Source: Bacteroidota bacterium | Lineage (GTDB): Bacteria > Bacteroidota > Bacteroidia > JAADEI01 | Assembly: GCA_024280615.1 (NCBI GenBank) | Contig: JAJRPU010000020.1 | Coordinates: 1 to 11,983 of the forward strand | Length of the DNA: 11,983 nt | Direction of reading: 5' to 3' | Shown: piece by piece, positions 1-8,300 of the stretch | Numbering within the stretch: the first letter of the stretch is position 1 | How the letters are laid out: each line of letters opens with the position of its first letter | Translations under genes and position numbers: made by a program | Notes under the pieces: model-generated | The model's database searches: none | Told to the model about the DNA's origin: nothing | Seen by the model: the letters and a program-made list of their open reading frames with translations, nothing else

Positions 1-453
1 CAATTCCTCAAGTCGTTTTTTCCATTTGCGGCGGGGCAGAAATCCTTCAAAACAGAACCTGTCTGAGGGCAAGCCGGACAGGACAAGGGCAGGGATAAGG
101 GCGGTGGGACCCGGAAGACAATCAACTTCAATACTGTTCTCATAACAAGTTTTAACGAGCAAATAGCCCGGATCCGAAATCCCCGGGGTTCCCGCCTCTG
201 TAATGTATGCAATCTCATTGCCTTCTTTAAGAAGTTTAATTACCACACCTATCCGTGTGTGCTCGTTGTCTTTGAAAAAAGAAATAAGCCTCTGAGGCTT
301 TATATCGTAAGTTTTTAACAATATCTGGGCTTTCCTCGTGTCCTCAGCTAATATTATAGGGCACTCTTTAAGGACTTCTATTGCTCGCAACGTTATGTCT
401 TTCAAGTTGCCTATTGGTGTCGGAACCAGATATAATTTGCCAGCCTCTGTCAT
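1..453 (-). CDS. rsmI: RsmI, 16S rRNA 2'-O-methyltransferase (partial, C-terminus beyond left edge)
   Basis: Reading the minus strand from the ATG at 453-451 gives 151 codons without a stop before the window edge. The family uses S-adenosylmethionine to methylate the 2'-OH of C1402 in 16S rRNA, in the decoding centre. Visible family motifs are PTPIGNL (residues 11-17), AEDTR (36-40), EAGTPGISDPGY (86-97, the SAM-binding tetrapyrrole-methylase-type loop), PGPTA (114-118), LSGLP (125-129) and GFLP (137-140). Full-length proteins are usually about 220-240 residues, so roughly the last third is missing here because of the window edge, not because of a mutation. The start overlaps the stop of the kinase gene (ATGA at 453-450), which suggests translational coupling. 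A purine-rich GAAGGGAG abuts the ATG. The usual SDAGTPG reads TEAGTPG here, a conservative change. Identity is very secure. Confidence 0.95.
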   Translation of the reverse strand, partial: MTEAGKLYLVPTPIGNLKDITLRAIEVLKECPIILAEDTRKAQILLKTYDIKPQRLISFFKDNEHTRIGVVIKLLKEGNEIAYITEAGTPGISDPGYLLVKTCYENSIEVDCLPGPTALIPALVLSGLPSDRFCFEGFLPRRKWKKRLEEL

Positions 454-1592
454 CTCCCTTCTTCTGATAAAGGTAAATAAATTCTGAATAAAGTTCCTGA
501 CTTGCCCGTTCGGACCAACTTAACTTCTCCTCCGTGAATGTCTTTAATAATCCTTTTGACCACGGCAAGACCAATTCCCCAGCCCCCAGTGGTACTAATT
601 CCAGGAGAGAAAAGAGTTTTTCTGACAAGTGGCGGTATGCCCGGCCCATTATCTTCTATCTCAATTATTGCATTTCTGGCATCCTTACGCAATGAGATTT
701 TAACTATTCCGGTATCGCCAACTGCCCGAACAGCATTCTTTATTAGGTTTTCCAGTGCCCATGAAACAAGCACCGGGTCAACAAAAGCAAGGATTTCTTC
801 ATCGGGAATTGAGACGACCATATCAACTTCGGGATTAAGCCGGGGCTGAAGGTATTCTATTGTGTCGGAGAGTAATTTGTTCAAACTAGTGCGTCTCTTT
901 ACTATTGAGCCACCCAGTCTGTTGAAGCGGCGGGTAATAACATCTAATCTTTGCAGGTCAATCCTCATTTGGTCAATAATGACAGATGGGTCAGGGGGCT
1001 TGCGTTCCAAGAGGTCAATCCATGCAAAGAGGGCAGTGAGAGGCGTGCCAATCTGGTGTGCAGTCTCACGAGCTAAGTCAATCCACAGGCTTTTTTCCAC
1101 AGCAGCGTTGTAATATTTTACCAGCAGTACAACAAGCATAATAAACACCGCAATAAGAGAAATTTGAATGTATGGAAATATTTTAAGTTGCTTCAATATA
1201 GGAGTAGGACCAAAGTAAATAAGCCATTTGTCCCCTTCACCGAAGTTAAGAGTTAAAGGAGAGCTATATTTGCCGAAATCTTCTATGAGTTCTCGTAGAT
1301 ATAAGGAGTCCTGAAGTATCAGCGAATCCACATTCCTGAAGGTGATAACATTTCCATCTTTGTCAAGCACTATTGCCGGAATTTGGTGTTTGGATTTGAC
1401 TATTTCAAGTGCGAGGGTTGTGGCACCTTCTGGACTAGTTCCCAATTGAATTGCTAAACTCCATAACCTGATCTTCTCCTTTTCAAGAGTTTCTATATAT
1501 CTCACAAGGGAAAGATAATACACTACAGACAACGCAATAATTAAGCCTCCAATAAAAATAGCACCGTATAAAATAAGTTTACGCTTAATCAC
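450..1592 (-). CDS. Membrane-bound sensor histidine kinase, HQIGTPL type
   Basis: 380 residues if started at the GTG at 1592-1590. An ATG further upstream (1703) is in frame but lies deep inside pdhB. The GTG overlaps the pdhB stop as GTGA, is followed by MIKRKLILYG and leads directly into the first membrane helix. Order: TM1 about 7-27; an extracytoplasmic sensor region about 28-138 with a PAS/Cache-like strand (IPAIVLDKDGNVI, 71-83); TM2 about 139-159; dimerisation and phosphoacceptor region with H179 in ETAHQIGTPL; then the ATPase domain with N box ENLIKNAVRA (281-290), G1 box DNGPGIP (314-320), F box TLFSPG (326-331) and G2 box GWGIGLAVV (337-345). It should autophosphorylate on H179 and pass phosphate to a response regulator, but none is encoded nearby, so its partner and signal are unknown. 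The residue after the histidine is Gln rather than the usual Glu/Asp. The architecture matches a kinase type I recognise from Bacteroidota. Its position after pdhB hints at joint expression, not at a proven metabolic role. Confidence 0.92.
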   Translation of the reverse strand: MIKRKLILYGAIFIGGLIIALSVVYYLSLVRYIETLEKEKIRLWSLAIQLGTSPEGATTLALEIVKSKHQIPAIVLDKDGNVITFRNVDSLILQDSLYLRELIEDFGKYSSPLTLNFGEGDKWLIYFGPTPILKQLKIFPYIQISLIAVFIMLVVLLVKYYNAAVEKSLWIDLARETAHQIGTPLTALFAWIDLLERKPPDPSVIIDQMRIDLQRLDVITRRFNRLGGSIVKRRTSLNKLLSDTIEYLQPRLNPEVDMVVSIPDEEILAFVDPVLVSWALENLIKNAVRAVGDTGIVKISLRKDARNAIIEIEDNGPGIPPLVRKTLFSPGISTTGGWGIGLAVVKRIIKDIHGGEVKLVRTGKSGTLFRIYLPLSEEGR

Positions 1593-2569
1593 AATAAATA
1601 TAACACTTCTTTTACAGTGTTTATTACTTTTTTCACGTTCGGGAACCAGAATTCTAACAGTGCCGAGGAGTAGGGAGCAGGGGTGTCGGCAGTAGTTACA
1701 CATCTAACAGGTGCGTCAAGATAATCAAATGCTTCCTTTTGAATCATATAAGCCAGTTCGTCGCCAATATTTGCCAGTGGCCAATTCTCTGTTACTATGA
1801 CCAGTCTGTTAGTTTTCTTAACCGAGTTTATAACGGTTTGATAATCCATTGGTCTTATTGTGCGAAGGTCTATTACTTCAGCAGAAATGCCTTCTTTTGC
1901 CAATTCATCAGCTGCCTGCAATATCAGCTTCATTGTTTTGTTAAATGACACCAGTGTTACGTCACTACCTTCCCTTACAATCTTCGCTTTTCCAATAGGG
2001 AGCAGATACTCCTCTTCAGGAACTTCACCTTTATCATTGTATAAAATTTCTGCTTCCAGAAACAGGACAGGGTCATCATCTCTGATAGCTGATTTAAGCA
2101 GTCCCTTGGCATCATAGGGATTAGAGGGAGACACTACTTTCAAGCCAGGTATATGACCATACATGCTCTCAAAGGACTGGGAGTGCGTAGCGGAAAGTTG
2201 TCCGGCAAATCCGTTGGGTCCTCTAAATACTATAGGCACATTAAATTGCCCCCCGGACATATATAACATTTTGGCGGCAGTATTAATTATCTGGTCAGCA
2301 GCCAGAATAGCAAAGTTCCACGTCATAAACTCAACAATGGGTCGTAACCCGTTTAAAGCCGCTCCAATGCCAATAGCAGTGAAACCAAGCTCTGAAATGG
2401 GGGTATCAATAACCCGTTTGGGACCAAACAACTGTAGCATTCCTTTGCTAACCTTGTATGCACCATCATATTGAGCAACTTCTTCCCCCATAAGGAAAAC
2501 CCGTTCATCACGCTTCATCTCCTCAATCATCGCTTCCCTAATAGCTTCCCTCATTGTTATTACTCGCAT
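1589..2569 (-). CDS. pdhB: Pyruvate dehydrogenase E1 component, beta subunit
   Basis: 326 residues, the normal length for the family. It is the beta half of the thiamine-diphosphate-dependent E1 heterotetramer, which decarboxylates pyruvate and acetylates the lipoyl group of E2 to feed acetyl-CoA synthesis in the cytoplasm. Recognised features are GEEVAQYDGAYKVSKG (28-43), DTPISE with E60 (the glutamate that contacts the thiamine N1' atom in this family), SATHSQSFESMYGHIPGLKVVSP-type segment from 126 with H129 (active-site histidine of E1 beta) and the C-terminal transketolase domain with ENWPLANIGDELA (261-273). The start is fixed by a strong AAAGGAG four bases upstream of the ATG. The alpha subunit and E2/E3 genes are not in the window, so the complex is encoded at separate sites. 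It is the first gene of the minus-strand unit with the kinase and rsmI. A branched-chain 2-oxoacid E1 beta is the main alternative; GEEVAQYDGAYKV favours pyruvate. Confidence 0.93.
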   Translation of the reverse strand: MRVITMREAIREAMIEEMKRDERVFLMGEEVAQYDGAYKVSKGMLQLFGPKRVIDTPISELGFTAIGIGAALNGLRPIVEFMTWNFAILAADQIINTAAKMLYMSGGQFNVPIVFRGPNGFAGQLSATHSQSFESMYGHIPGLKVVSPSNPYDAKGLLKSAIRDDDPVLFLEAEILYNDKGEVPEEEYLLPIGKAKIVREGSDVTLVSFNKTMKLILQAADELAKEGISAEVIDLRTIRPMDYQTVINSVKKTNRLVIVTENWPLANIGDELAYMIQKEAFDYLDAPVRCVTTADTPAPYSSALLEFWFPNVKKVINTVKEVLYLL

Positions 2570-2573
2570 AATA

Positions 2574-2580
2574 CTCCTTT
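2574..2580 (-). promoter_or_regulatory. Shine-Dalgarno site of pdhB
   Basis: The minus strand reads AAAGGAG followed by TATT and ATG. It is the strongest ribosome binding site in the window and decides the pdhB start in favour of M1 over the in-frame M6. Confidence 0.8.
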
Positions 2581-2584
2581 TTCA

Positions 2585-2592
2585 CAAAGTTA
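2585..2592 (-). promoter_or_regulatory. Possible Bacteroidota-type -7 box for the pdhB unit
   Basis: The minus strand reads TAACTTTG, a full match to the TAnnTTTG -7 consensus known from Bacteroidota. No TTG/TTTG -33 element stands at the usual 19-21 base distance. If real, transcription would begin about at the ribosome binding site, leaving a leader of only some 10-15 bases. Eight-base matches with two free positions occur by chance, so this is tentative. Confidence 0.3.
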
Positions 2593-2649
2593 GGCATCCT
2601 TAACGGGAAATTGGTCTAATAATAGTCAATCTTGTATATGTATTTACCC

Positions 2650-2681
2650 TTTGAGACTTTTCTGCAAAATGTGTAATTTTA
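2650..2681 (+). promoter_or_regulatory. Possible promoter of the cysteine-rich lipoprotein gene
   Basis: TTTG at 2650-2653, then 20 bases, then TAATTTTA at 2674-2681. This approximates the Bacteroidota -33 (TTTG) and -7 (TAnnTTTG) pair with normal spacing, but the last base of the -7 box is A, not G. It is followed by CATCC and the purine-rich AAAGAGGA (2687-2694) that probably serves as ribosome binding site. The 135-base gap also has to hold the divergent pdhB promoter. Confidence 0.35.
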
Positions 2682-2704
2682 CATCCAAAGAGGACTAAAT
2701 TTAT

Positions 2705-3532
2705 ATGAGCCAAAGGTTAACAGCTGTTGTTATAATGCTAGCTATTGCATTGTTCCTGTTTGCTTGTCGCAAGGATAAGCTAACTTCCAACCCGGATAAT
2801 GTTGATACTGTCATTGTTATTTCCGAAGTGGATACCTGCTCAGGAATCGCTTCCCTGCCTATAAACTGTTATACTACGCCATTTATCAGAGGATATAGGT
2901 CCCTTGCTGAGCCCGACACATTAGTTATGAAACCAGAGCAATGTATATGGTTTGGGAATTGCTCTAACAGAAAGTTTACGTCAATTTATAAAGTTTGCAT
3001 AGAAGGGATTTATGATTTCAGGATTCCAGATACCGCAATGTGCAGACGCGATTCACTGAACCTGTGTTGCCTTGACTTCTATGACTATCATTCAACGTGT
3101 AGTAAATATTTCCCTGACCCGGGGGATTTTTGGGATTATGTAGGAGGACCGGACAAACCAATTGATGTAGCATCTGTCTTCTTTTCCGGAGTTTCTTATT
3201 GCTATGTGCGTAGAGGATTTGAGTATGAAAGTGTATTAGGCGGACCCACAAAATACTTTTCTGAGCCTTTGGACTCGGTTATCTATACAGGTTATGACTT
3301 CTGTCGTTTTTACTCTCTATTAGCAACGCCTGATTCTGCCAGATGTAGAAACTTTAAGGTAGGTGAGTGCACTATCAATATAATTGATGTGTTTCCACGT
3401 CCCGATTCCGTTCAACCAGCACACTATATATATGACTATGGCAACAATGGGGTGGCATGTTGCACAGGGGCATATTCCTCTATGTTGAAAGATTCTGTCC
3501 AGACGGTCAAGGTAGTGGTTTCCTGTAATTGA
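2705..3532 (+). CDS. Unrecognised cysteine-rich secreted lipoprotein with internal duplication
   Basis: 275 residues; I do not recognise a family. The N-terminus is a lipoprotein signal: basic start (MSQR), hydrophobic run 6-20, and lipobox LFAC with C21 as the lipidated residue (Phe at -2 is less usual). RKDK follows the cysteine, a charged stretch that could favour surface export in Bacteroidota, though this is only a guess. There are 17 cysteines: 21, 45, 55, 80, 86, 98, 113, 121, 122, 132, 166, 200, 214, 222, 252, 253 and 274. That leaves sixteen after lipidation, enough for eight disulfides. Residues 108-127 and 209-228 align without gaps as PD[TS]AxCR...C....[FI].D, with cysteines 8 apart in both, pointing to two homologous units about 101 residues apart. 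AAAGAGGA lies 10 bases before the ATG. The gene stands alone between the divergent pdhB unit and tatA, with no clear terminator after it. Function unknown; the location is probably the outer membrane or cell surface. Confidence 0.8.
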   Translation: MSQRLTAVVIMLAIALFLFACRKDKLTSNPDNVDTVIVISEVDTCSGIASLPINCYTTPFIRGYRSLAEPDTLVMKPEQCIWFGNCSNRKFTSIYKVCIEGIYDFRIPDTAMCRRDSLNLCCLDFYDYHSTCSKYFPDPGDFWDYVGGPDKPIDVASVFFSGVSYCYVRRGFEYESVLGGPTKYFSEPLDSVIYTGYDFCRFYSLLATPDSARCRNFKVGECTINIIDVFPRPDSVQPAHYIYDYGNNGVACCTGAYSSMLKDSVQTVKVVVSCN

Positions 3533-3567
3533 AATAGAGCGTCATATTAGGTTTGTCTGATTTTTAA

Positions 3568-3575
3568 TAAGTTTG
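3568..3575 (+). promoter_or_regulatory. Possible -7 box upstream of tatA
   Basis: TAAGTTTG fully matches TAnnTTTG. It is followed by TAATC and then AAAGGA (3581-3586), the probable ribosome binding site of tatA, 7 bases before the ATG. A TTTG at 3552-3555 is too close to serve as a normal -33 element. As with the pdhB site, the leader would be very short. Confidence 0.3.
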
Positions 3576-3593
3576 TAATCAAAGGACGGAATA

Positions 3594-3857
3594 ATGTTTT
3601 TGATTTCATTGCCTGGAGGTGGAGAATGGCTACTGATTTTGCTTATAGTTCTGTTGCTTTTCGGTGGTAGGAAAATTCCCGAATTGATGCGAGGTATTGG
3701 TAGGGGAATTAGAGAATTCAGGGCTGCTAAGGACGCCATGGAGGAGGAGATTAAAAAGGGAATGGAAGAAGCAGAGGAGGAGCTAAAATCTGAAGAAAAG
3801 AAGGTTGAAGCTCCTAAACCACTGCCCTCTAAATCAACAGAACCAAAAAGCTCATGA
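3594..3857 (+). CDS. tatA: Twin-arginine translocase subunit TatA/TatE
   Basis: 87 residues, within the usual range. TatA protomers assemble with TatC in the inner membrane to pass folded twin-arginine proteins. The short periplasmic N-terminus (SLPGGGEW) leads into one membrane helix (about 12-23, WLLILLIVLLLF), the conserved FG hinge (23-24), then the amphipathic helix RKIPELMRGIGRGIREFRAA (26-45). A charged Glu/Lys-rich tail (49-71) and a Pro/Ser/Lys end follow, as is common for this family. The start is supported by AAAGGA seven bases upstream. The stop overlaps the gatA start (ATGA), so the two are probably co-translated. No tatC is present in the window. TatB is the alternative reading, but the short length and simple tail favour TatA. 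Confidence 0.93.
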   Translation: MFLISLPGGGEWLLILLIVLLLFGGRKIPELMRGIGRGIREFRAAKDAMEEEIKKGMEEAEEELKSEEKKVEAPKPLPSKSTEPKSS

Positions 3858-5269
3858 GCAAGTTCAAGACCTTCCCTTCCCTCTGGAGATGGCTTGAAGA
3901 AAGAGGTCCCAAGGCTCCTATCTCAGCAGTGGATATAGCTTTGAGACGGATTGAAGAATACAAGGACCTAAACGCTTTTATTGATGTATGGGCTGAGGAA
4001 GCCCGGCAATTGGCTGAACAGTTAGCTTCTGAAAAGAAAAAAAAGCCTCTACATGGTTTAATTGTAGGAGTTAAAGATAATATAGCAGTTGCAGGGAAAC
4101 CTCTCACAGCAGCAAGCAAAATCTTGCAAGGATACAAATCTCCTTTTTCAGCTACGGTGGTTGAAAGAATTAAGAAAGCGGGAGCGATACTTATTGGACG
4201 AAACAATTGTGATGAATTCGCTATGGGCAGCGGAAATGAATACTCTTATTATGGACCGTCAAGGAATCCATATAATCCTGCTCTAGTGCCTGGTGGGTCA
4301 TCGGGAGGTAGTGCCGTAGCTGTGGCAACAGGACAGGTAATGGTGGCACTGGGTTCCGATACAGGTGGTTCAGTGAGGCAGCCAGCAGCCTATTGCGGAG
4401 TCATTGGCTATAAACCCACTTATGGATTACTTTCAAGATATGGCCTTATTGCATTTGCTTCTTCCCTTGACCAGATTGGAATTATTGCTAACAATGTAGA
4501 AGACATTGCAGCTGTAATGAGTGTTGCAGCAGGAAAAGACCCTATGGACGCCACTTCAGTACCTTTCAAAATTCCAAACTTCGTTGAAGAGATAATAGAT
4601 GCCAGACAGCAAAAATTCAAAATTGGCGTAATAAAAGAAACAGTTGAACATAAGGACCTGCACCCTGATGTGGCAGCCGCTATGGAAAAGTGGATTTCCA
4701 TATTATCTAAGAAAGGACACACTCTTGAATATGTCTCCTTGCCATTGCTTGACTATGTTGTTCCAATGTATCAAATTATTGCCACCGCGGAAGCTTCCGC
4801 TAACCTCGCAAGATATGACGGAGTTCGCTATGGCTATAGGGCAGAGGCAGATTCACTGGAAGAAATGTATATCAAAACAAGAACCGAGGGATTTGGTATG
4901 GAGGTCAAACGACGAATTATGATGGGCACTTTTGTGCTCAGCAGTGGATTTTATGATGCCTATTACATGCGAGCTTTAAGAGCAAGACGATTGCTAGTTA
5001 ATTATCTGAACGACCTGTTTAAGCAATATGAGCTTTTGATGCTTCCAACAACACCAGCTCCAGCATTTCCTATTGGCTCCTTCACTCAACGACCAGTGGA
5101 AATGTATCTTGTTGACGTTTTCACTGTTATAGCCAATCTCGCTGGAATACCTGCGATTTCCCTGCCCTTGGCTTGGTCAAAAGATGGATTACCGCTTGGA
5201 ATACAGTTTATGTCAAAGGCTTTTGATGACTCCAAACTTCTATCCTTCAGTGCTTCGTTATTTAATTAG
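3854..5269 (+). CDS. gatA: Aspartyl/glutamyl-tRNA amidotransferase subunit A
   Basis: 471 residues, near the family's usual 470-490. With GatB and GatC it converts Glu-tRNA(Gln), and in some species Asp-tRNA(Asn), to the correct amide form. GatA supplies the ammonia by hydrolysing glutamine. The amidase-signature Ser-cisSer-Lys triad is visible as K74 (GVKDNI), S149 (PGGSSGGSAVA) and S173 (SDTGGSVRQPAAYCG); the 75- and 24-residue spacings equal those of characterised GatA. Other family marks are CDEFAMGSGNEYSYYGPSRNP (from 119) and LPTTPAPAFPIG near the C-terminus. It ends soon after LPLGIQFMSKAFDDSKLLSFS, as Bacteroidota GatA proteins commonly do, so I do not read it as truncated. ATG overlaps the tatA stop, with no Shine-Dalgarno site of its own. 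gatB and gatC are not in the window. A generic amidase is the alternative, but the GatA-specific strings make it unlikely. Confidence 0.95.
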   Translation: MSKFKTFPSLWRWLEERGPKAPISAVDIALRRIEEYKDLNAFIDVWAEEARQLAEQLASEKKKKPLHGLIVGVKDNIAVAGKPLTAASKILQGYKSPFSATVVERIKKAGAILIGRNNCDEFAMGSGNEYSYYGPSRNPYNPALVPGGSSGGSAVAVATGQVMVALGSDTGGSVRQPAAYCGVIGYKPTYGLLSRYGLIAFASSLDQIGIIANNVEDIAAVMSVAAGKDPMDATSVPFKIPNFVEEIIDARQQKFKIGVIKETVEHKDLHPDVAAAMEKWISILSKKGHTLEYVSLPLLDYVVPMYQIIATAEASANLARYDGVRYGYRAEADSLEEMYIKTRTEGFGMEVKRRIMMGTFVLSSGFYDAYYMRALRARRLLVNYLNDLFKQYELLMLPTTPAPAFPIGSFTQRPVEMYLVDVFTVIANLAGIPAISLPLAWSKDGLPLGIQFMSKAFDDSKLLSFSASLFN

Positions 5270-5304
5270 TCAAATTTCCGTTTTTTTGCTAAAAAATACG
5301 CATT

Positions 5305-8300
5305 GTGAGAAGGTTAATTAGGTTGGCTTTTGGACTACTGCTGGGCATGTTTGCATTTCCTTCTATGGCACAAAAAGGAGTAAAACAATTGCCTGAGGAC
5401 CACGAACAATTTATAAAGGAATTAAGAGCCACACTAAATGAAACACAGCAAAAGAGTCTTCAGAAGCTAGCAAAAGATTTCAAAAACTTCTGGGAAACAA
5501 AAGCAGATTCAACAGTTAAGAATATTATCATAAGCAGTGTCAACAAATTGCTTGCCGCAAGATTGAGACTATCTCCCCACGTGAAGTATTACCTGGAAGC
5601 CACAATGCTAAATTTCGCCGACACATCAGTCGTTTCCCCATCATTCTTTTTCACTTGGAATAAAATTTTAGATTCACTTTTGGCTCCAAAGAAGATTACT
5701 CCTAAACGACGAAAAGGAATTGACTATTATTTGACTTTCATTCGTCATTTTGTAGAAGATAGGTCCCTATTCGTTACAGCAGGTCATAGATGGAGAATAG
5801 CTACCACAAATGTTAACTTGCAAATAAATAAGGATACCGTAATAGTTGAAGTGCCAAAAACAATCCTTGAAGGTGTTGCAATTAATGATACGTTCAAGCT
5901 ATACAATACAATGGGAACTTTTAACACTTGGTCTAAAAAATGGACATGCAACGGAGGAGAAGTGAGATGGAAACAATATCCCAGAGAAAAAGTTAGAATA
6001 GAATTACCTCCGTTCTCATTTTCCTTAGAAAAATCAAGGTTTAAAGTTGATTCAGTAATATTCATTAACAAGTTTTACTTTAAAGAACCCATATTGGGCG
6101 TTTTCTTTCAAAAATTAGAACCCCTTACTGCACCTCCAGAGAAAATTGATACATTAATATATCAGCGTAAAACATATCCAAGATTCTACTCATATGACTC
6201 AACTTACGTCATAAAACTTTCTGCTATCGCAACTTACAGAGGACCAGTAGGAATGAAAGGAAATAGAATAGTAGGGGCTAATCTGAATGCAAAAAGTAAA
6301 TCTACTATAACAATTACAAAAGATGGCAAGCCATTCATAATATCCAGAGGACATGAATTCATCTTCAGACCAGAAGAAGAAGTAAAAGGAGATAAGACAT
6401 TTACAATAATTAGAGTCAGTGACACAGACAGTATTTATCATCCCGGTGCCTTCCTGAAATATATGATTAGAGAAGGCAAAGTAATGCTAATAAGAGGAGA
6501 GGAGGGCATCAGAGGAGCTCCCTTCACTAGCAGCTTTCACAAGATGGAAATGAAACCACATGCACTCACCTGGATAGTCGGTACAGATACTATCTACATG
6601 GAAATGTTATGGGGAATAGGGAAACTTGAAGCAGTTATTAATTCAGTTAACTACTATGATGAAGAACTTTTTACTGAGTATGCTAAGGTAACTGACTACC
6701 ATCCCGCAGCCAGACTGGGTAGATATGTCATGGAAAACGGCTACTATGAACTGACAGAAGAAGAAGTTAGGGATATTTGGAATCCAAGACTATCACTCAG
6801 GGCAATACGTCCCGTACTTTATAATATGGTTAGAGATGGTTTCATTGACTATGATGATGAAGCAGGGATAATTACCGTCAGAGAAAAACTTGTTTTCTAT
6901 GTCAAGGCAGCACAGGGGCGCGTTGACTACGACCATATATACATCCCTCTCGTGGACAAAGACAAGTATTATGGCTACATCAACCTCGCTAATATGGAAA
7001 TGAAAGGACAAGGTGCTAAAATGGTCATACTTAGCAAACGTCAAAACGCTGTCTTGTATCCAGAAGGTGAAGAAGTTAGAATCCGCTACAACAGAGACAT
7101 AACCCTTGATAGTGCTAAATTCCAACTGGGACGATTCCTCGTCTTCTGGAATAAAGGATGCTACTTTGATTACGAAACATTTACTGTTGAGGTGGATGAA
7201 GTGGACTCGCTCAGACTAACTATACCAACTGGAGAATATGATATTTACGGCAGGGAAATAATGGTTCCTGTCAAATCGGTTATTGAAGACCTAAGCTTGA
7301 TTGCATATATTGATGCTCCGTTCAATAAATCAGGTCGCCACAAACTATTACAATATCCAATAATTAAATCAAAAGACTACTCTTACGTTTATTACGAGAG
7401 ACCAGAAATCCAGAATAACGCATATAAACGTGAAAACTTCTATTTTAGACTTGACCCTTTTGTCTTTGATAGCATTAATTCCTTTGACCCTAAATCCATA
7501 GCTTTTGATGGTGTGCTTGTTTCCGCTAATATATTTCCCGAAATCAGAACACAGCTGATTTTGCGCCCCGACACCTCCTTGGGAATCTATGAAAAAACAC
7601 CTGAAGAGGGCTATCCAATATATGCTGGAAAAGGAACTTATGTTGGTACTATTGATTTAAGTCATCATGGTCTGTGGGGACTGGACGATGAAATTTATTT
7701 TTCTACAGCAACCCTTAATGCAGACAGCATTCTGTTCTTGCCAGAGGAAATGAGAACAATCGCTCAGGAACTGGCTATCGCTCCCGAAAAAGGATTCCCA
7801 CAGGTGGCAGGAAAAGATATACAGACAATATGGAGACCCTACGCAGATACTATGGCTCTCACTACGACAACTTCTCCCTTCTACATGTATGACCAGCAGG
7901 TAACAATGAACGGAACTCTCTATATGGGTGAAGCATATCTGGACGGATGCGGCGAGCTGGACGTCTTTGAAGCATATATGCGCTCTTGCTCATTCCATTT
8001 CAGAACCCACGATTTTTCGGCAGACACGGCTTATGTATCCTTTGAGGGGACAACCATTGACACACTCGCACTTGAAGTTTCAGCGACAAAAGTCAATATG
8101 GATATGGCAGGACGCAAAGGAACATTCATGGCTTATGGCGATAGCCTGATAACACGATTCCCATATAACAAATACATAACCAATCTTGATGCCTTTGACT
8201 GGTTCGTTGACGACCACCAAATGCATTTCTATTCACAAATTGGCGATTCAGCACTGTTCCTGTCCACAAACCCTGCACAGGATTCCCTGCATTTCAAAGG

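Noticed and set aside
1593..1703. In-frame extension of the kinase upstream to an ATG at 1703
   Set aside because: It lies wholly inside pdhB in another frame, has no membrane or kinase features, and the GTG at 1592 sits exactly on the pdhB stop and just before the first membrane helix.
3829..4206. 125-codon open frame on the minus strand opposite gatA
   Set aside because: It mirrors the well-conserved amidase region of gatA and has no motif of its own.
5225..5269. Short GatA C-terminus as a truncation
   Set aside because: All catalytic residues are present, and Bacteroidota GatA proteins commonly end soon after the LLSFS segment.
5281..5296. T-run followed by A-run between gatA and the giant gene as a terminator
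   Set aside because: It can only form an A/T hairpin with a 3-base loop, with no G/C stem and no following T-run, so it is not a credible terminator; downstream genes look cotranscribed.
5347..5349. ATG (M15) as the start of the giant secreted protein
   Set aside because: It would remove the basic residues and most of the hydrophobic core of a good signal peptide; the GTG at 5305 keeps both.
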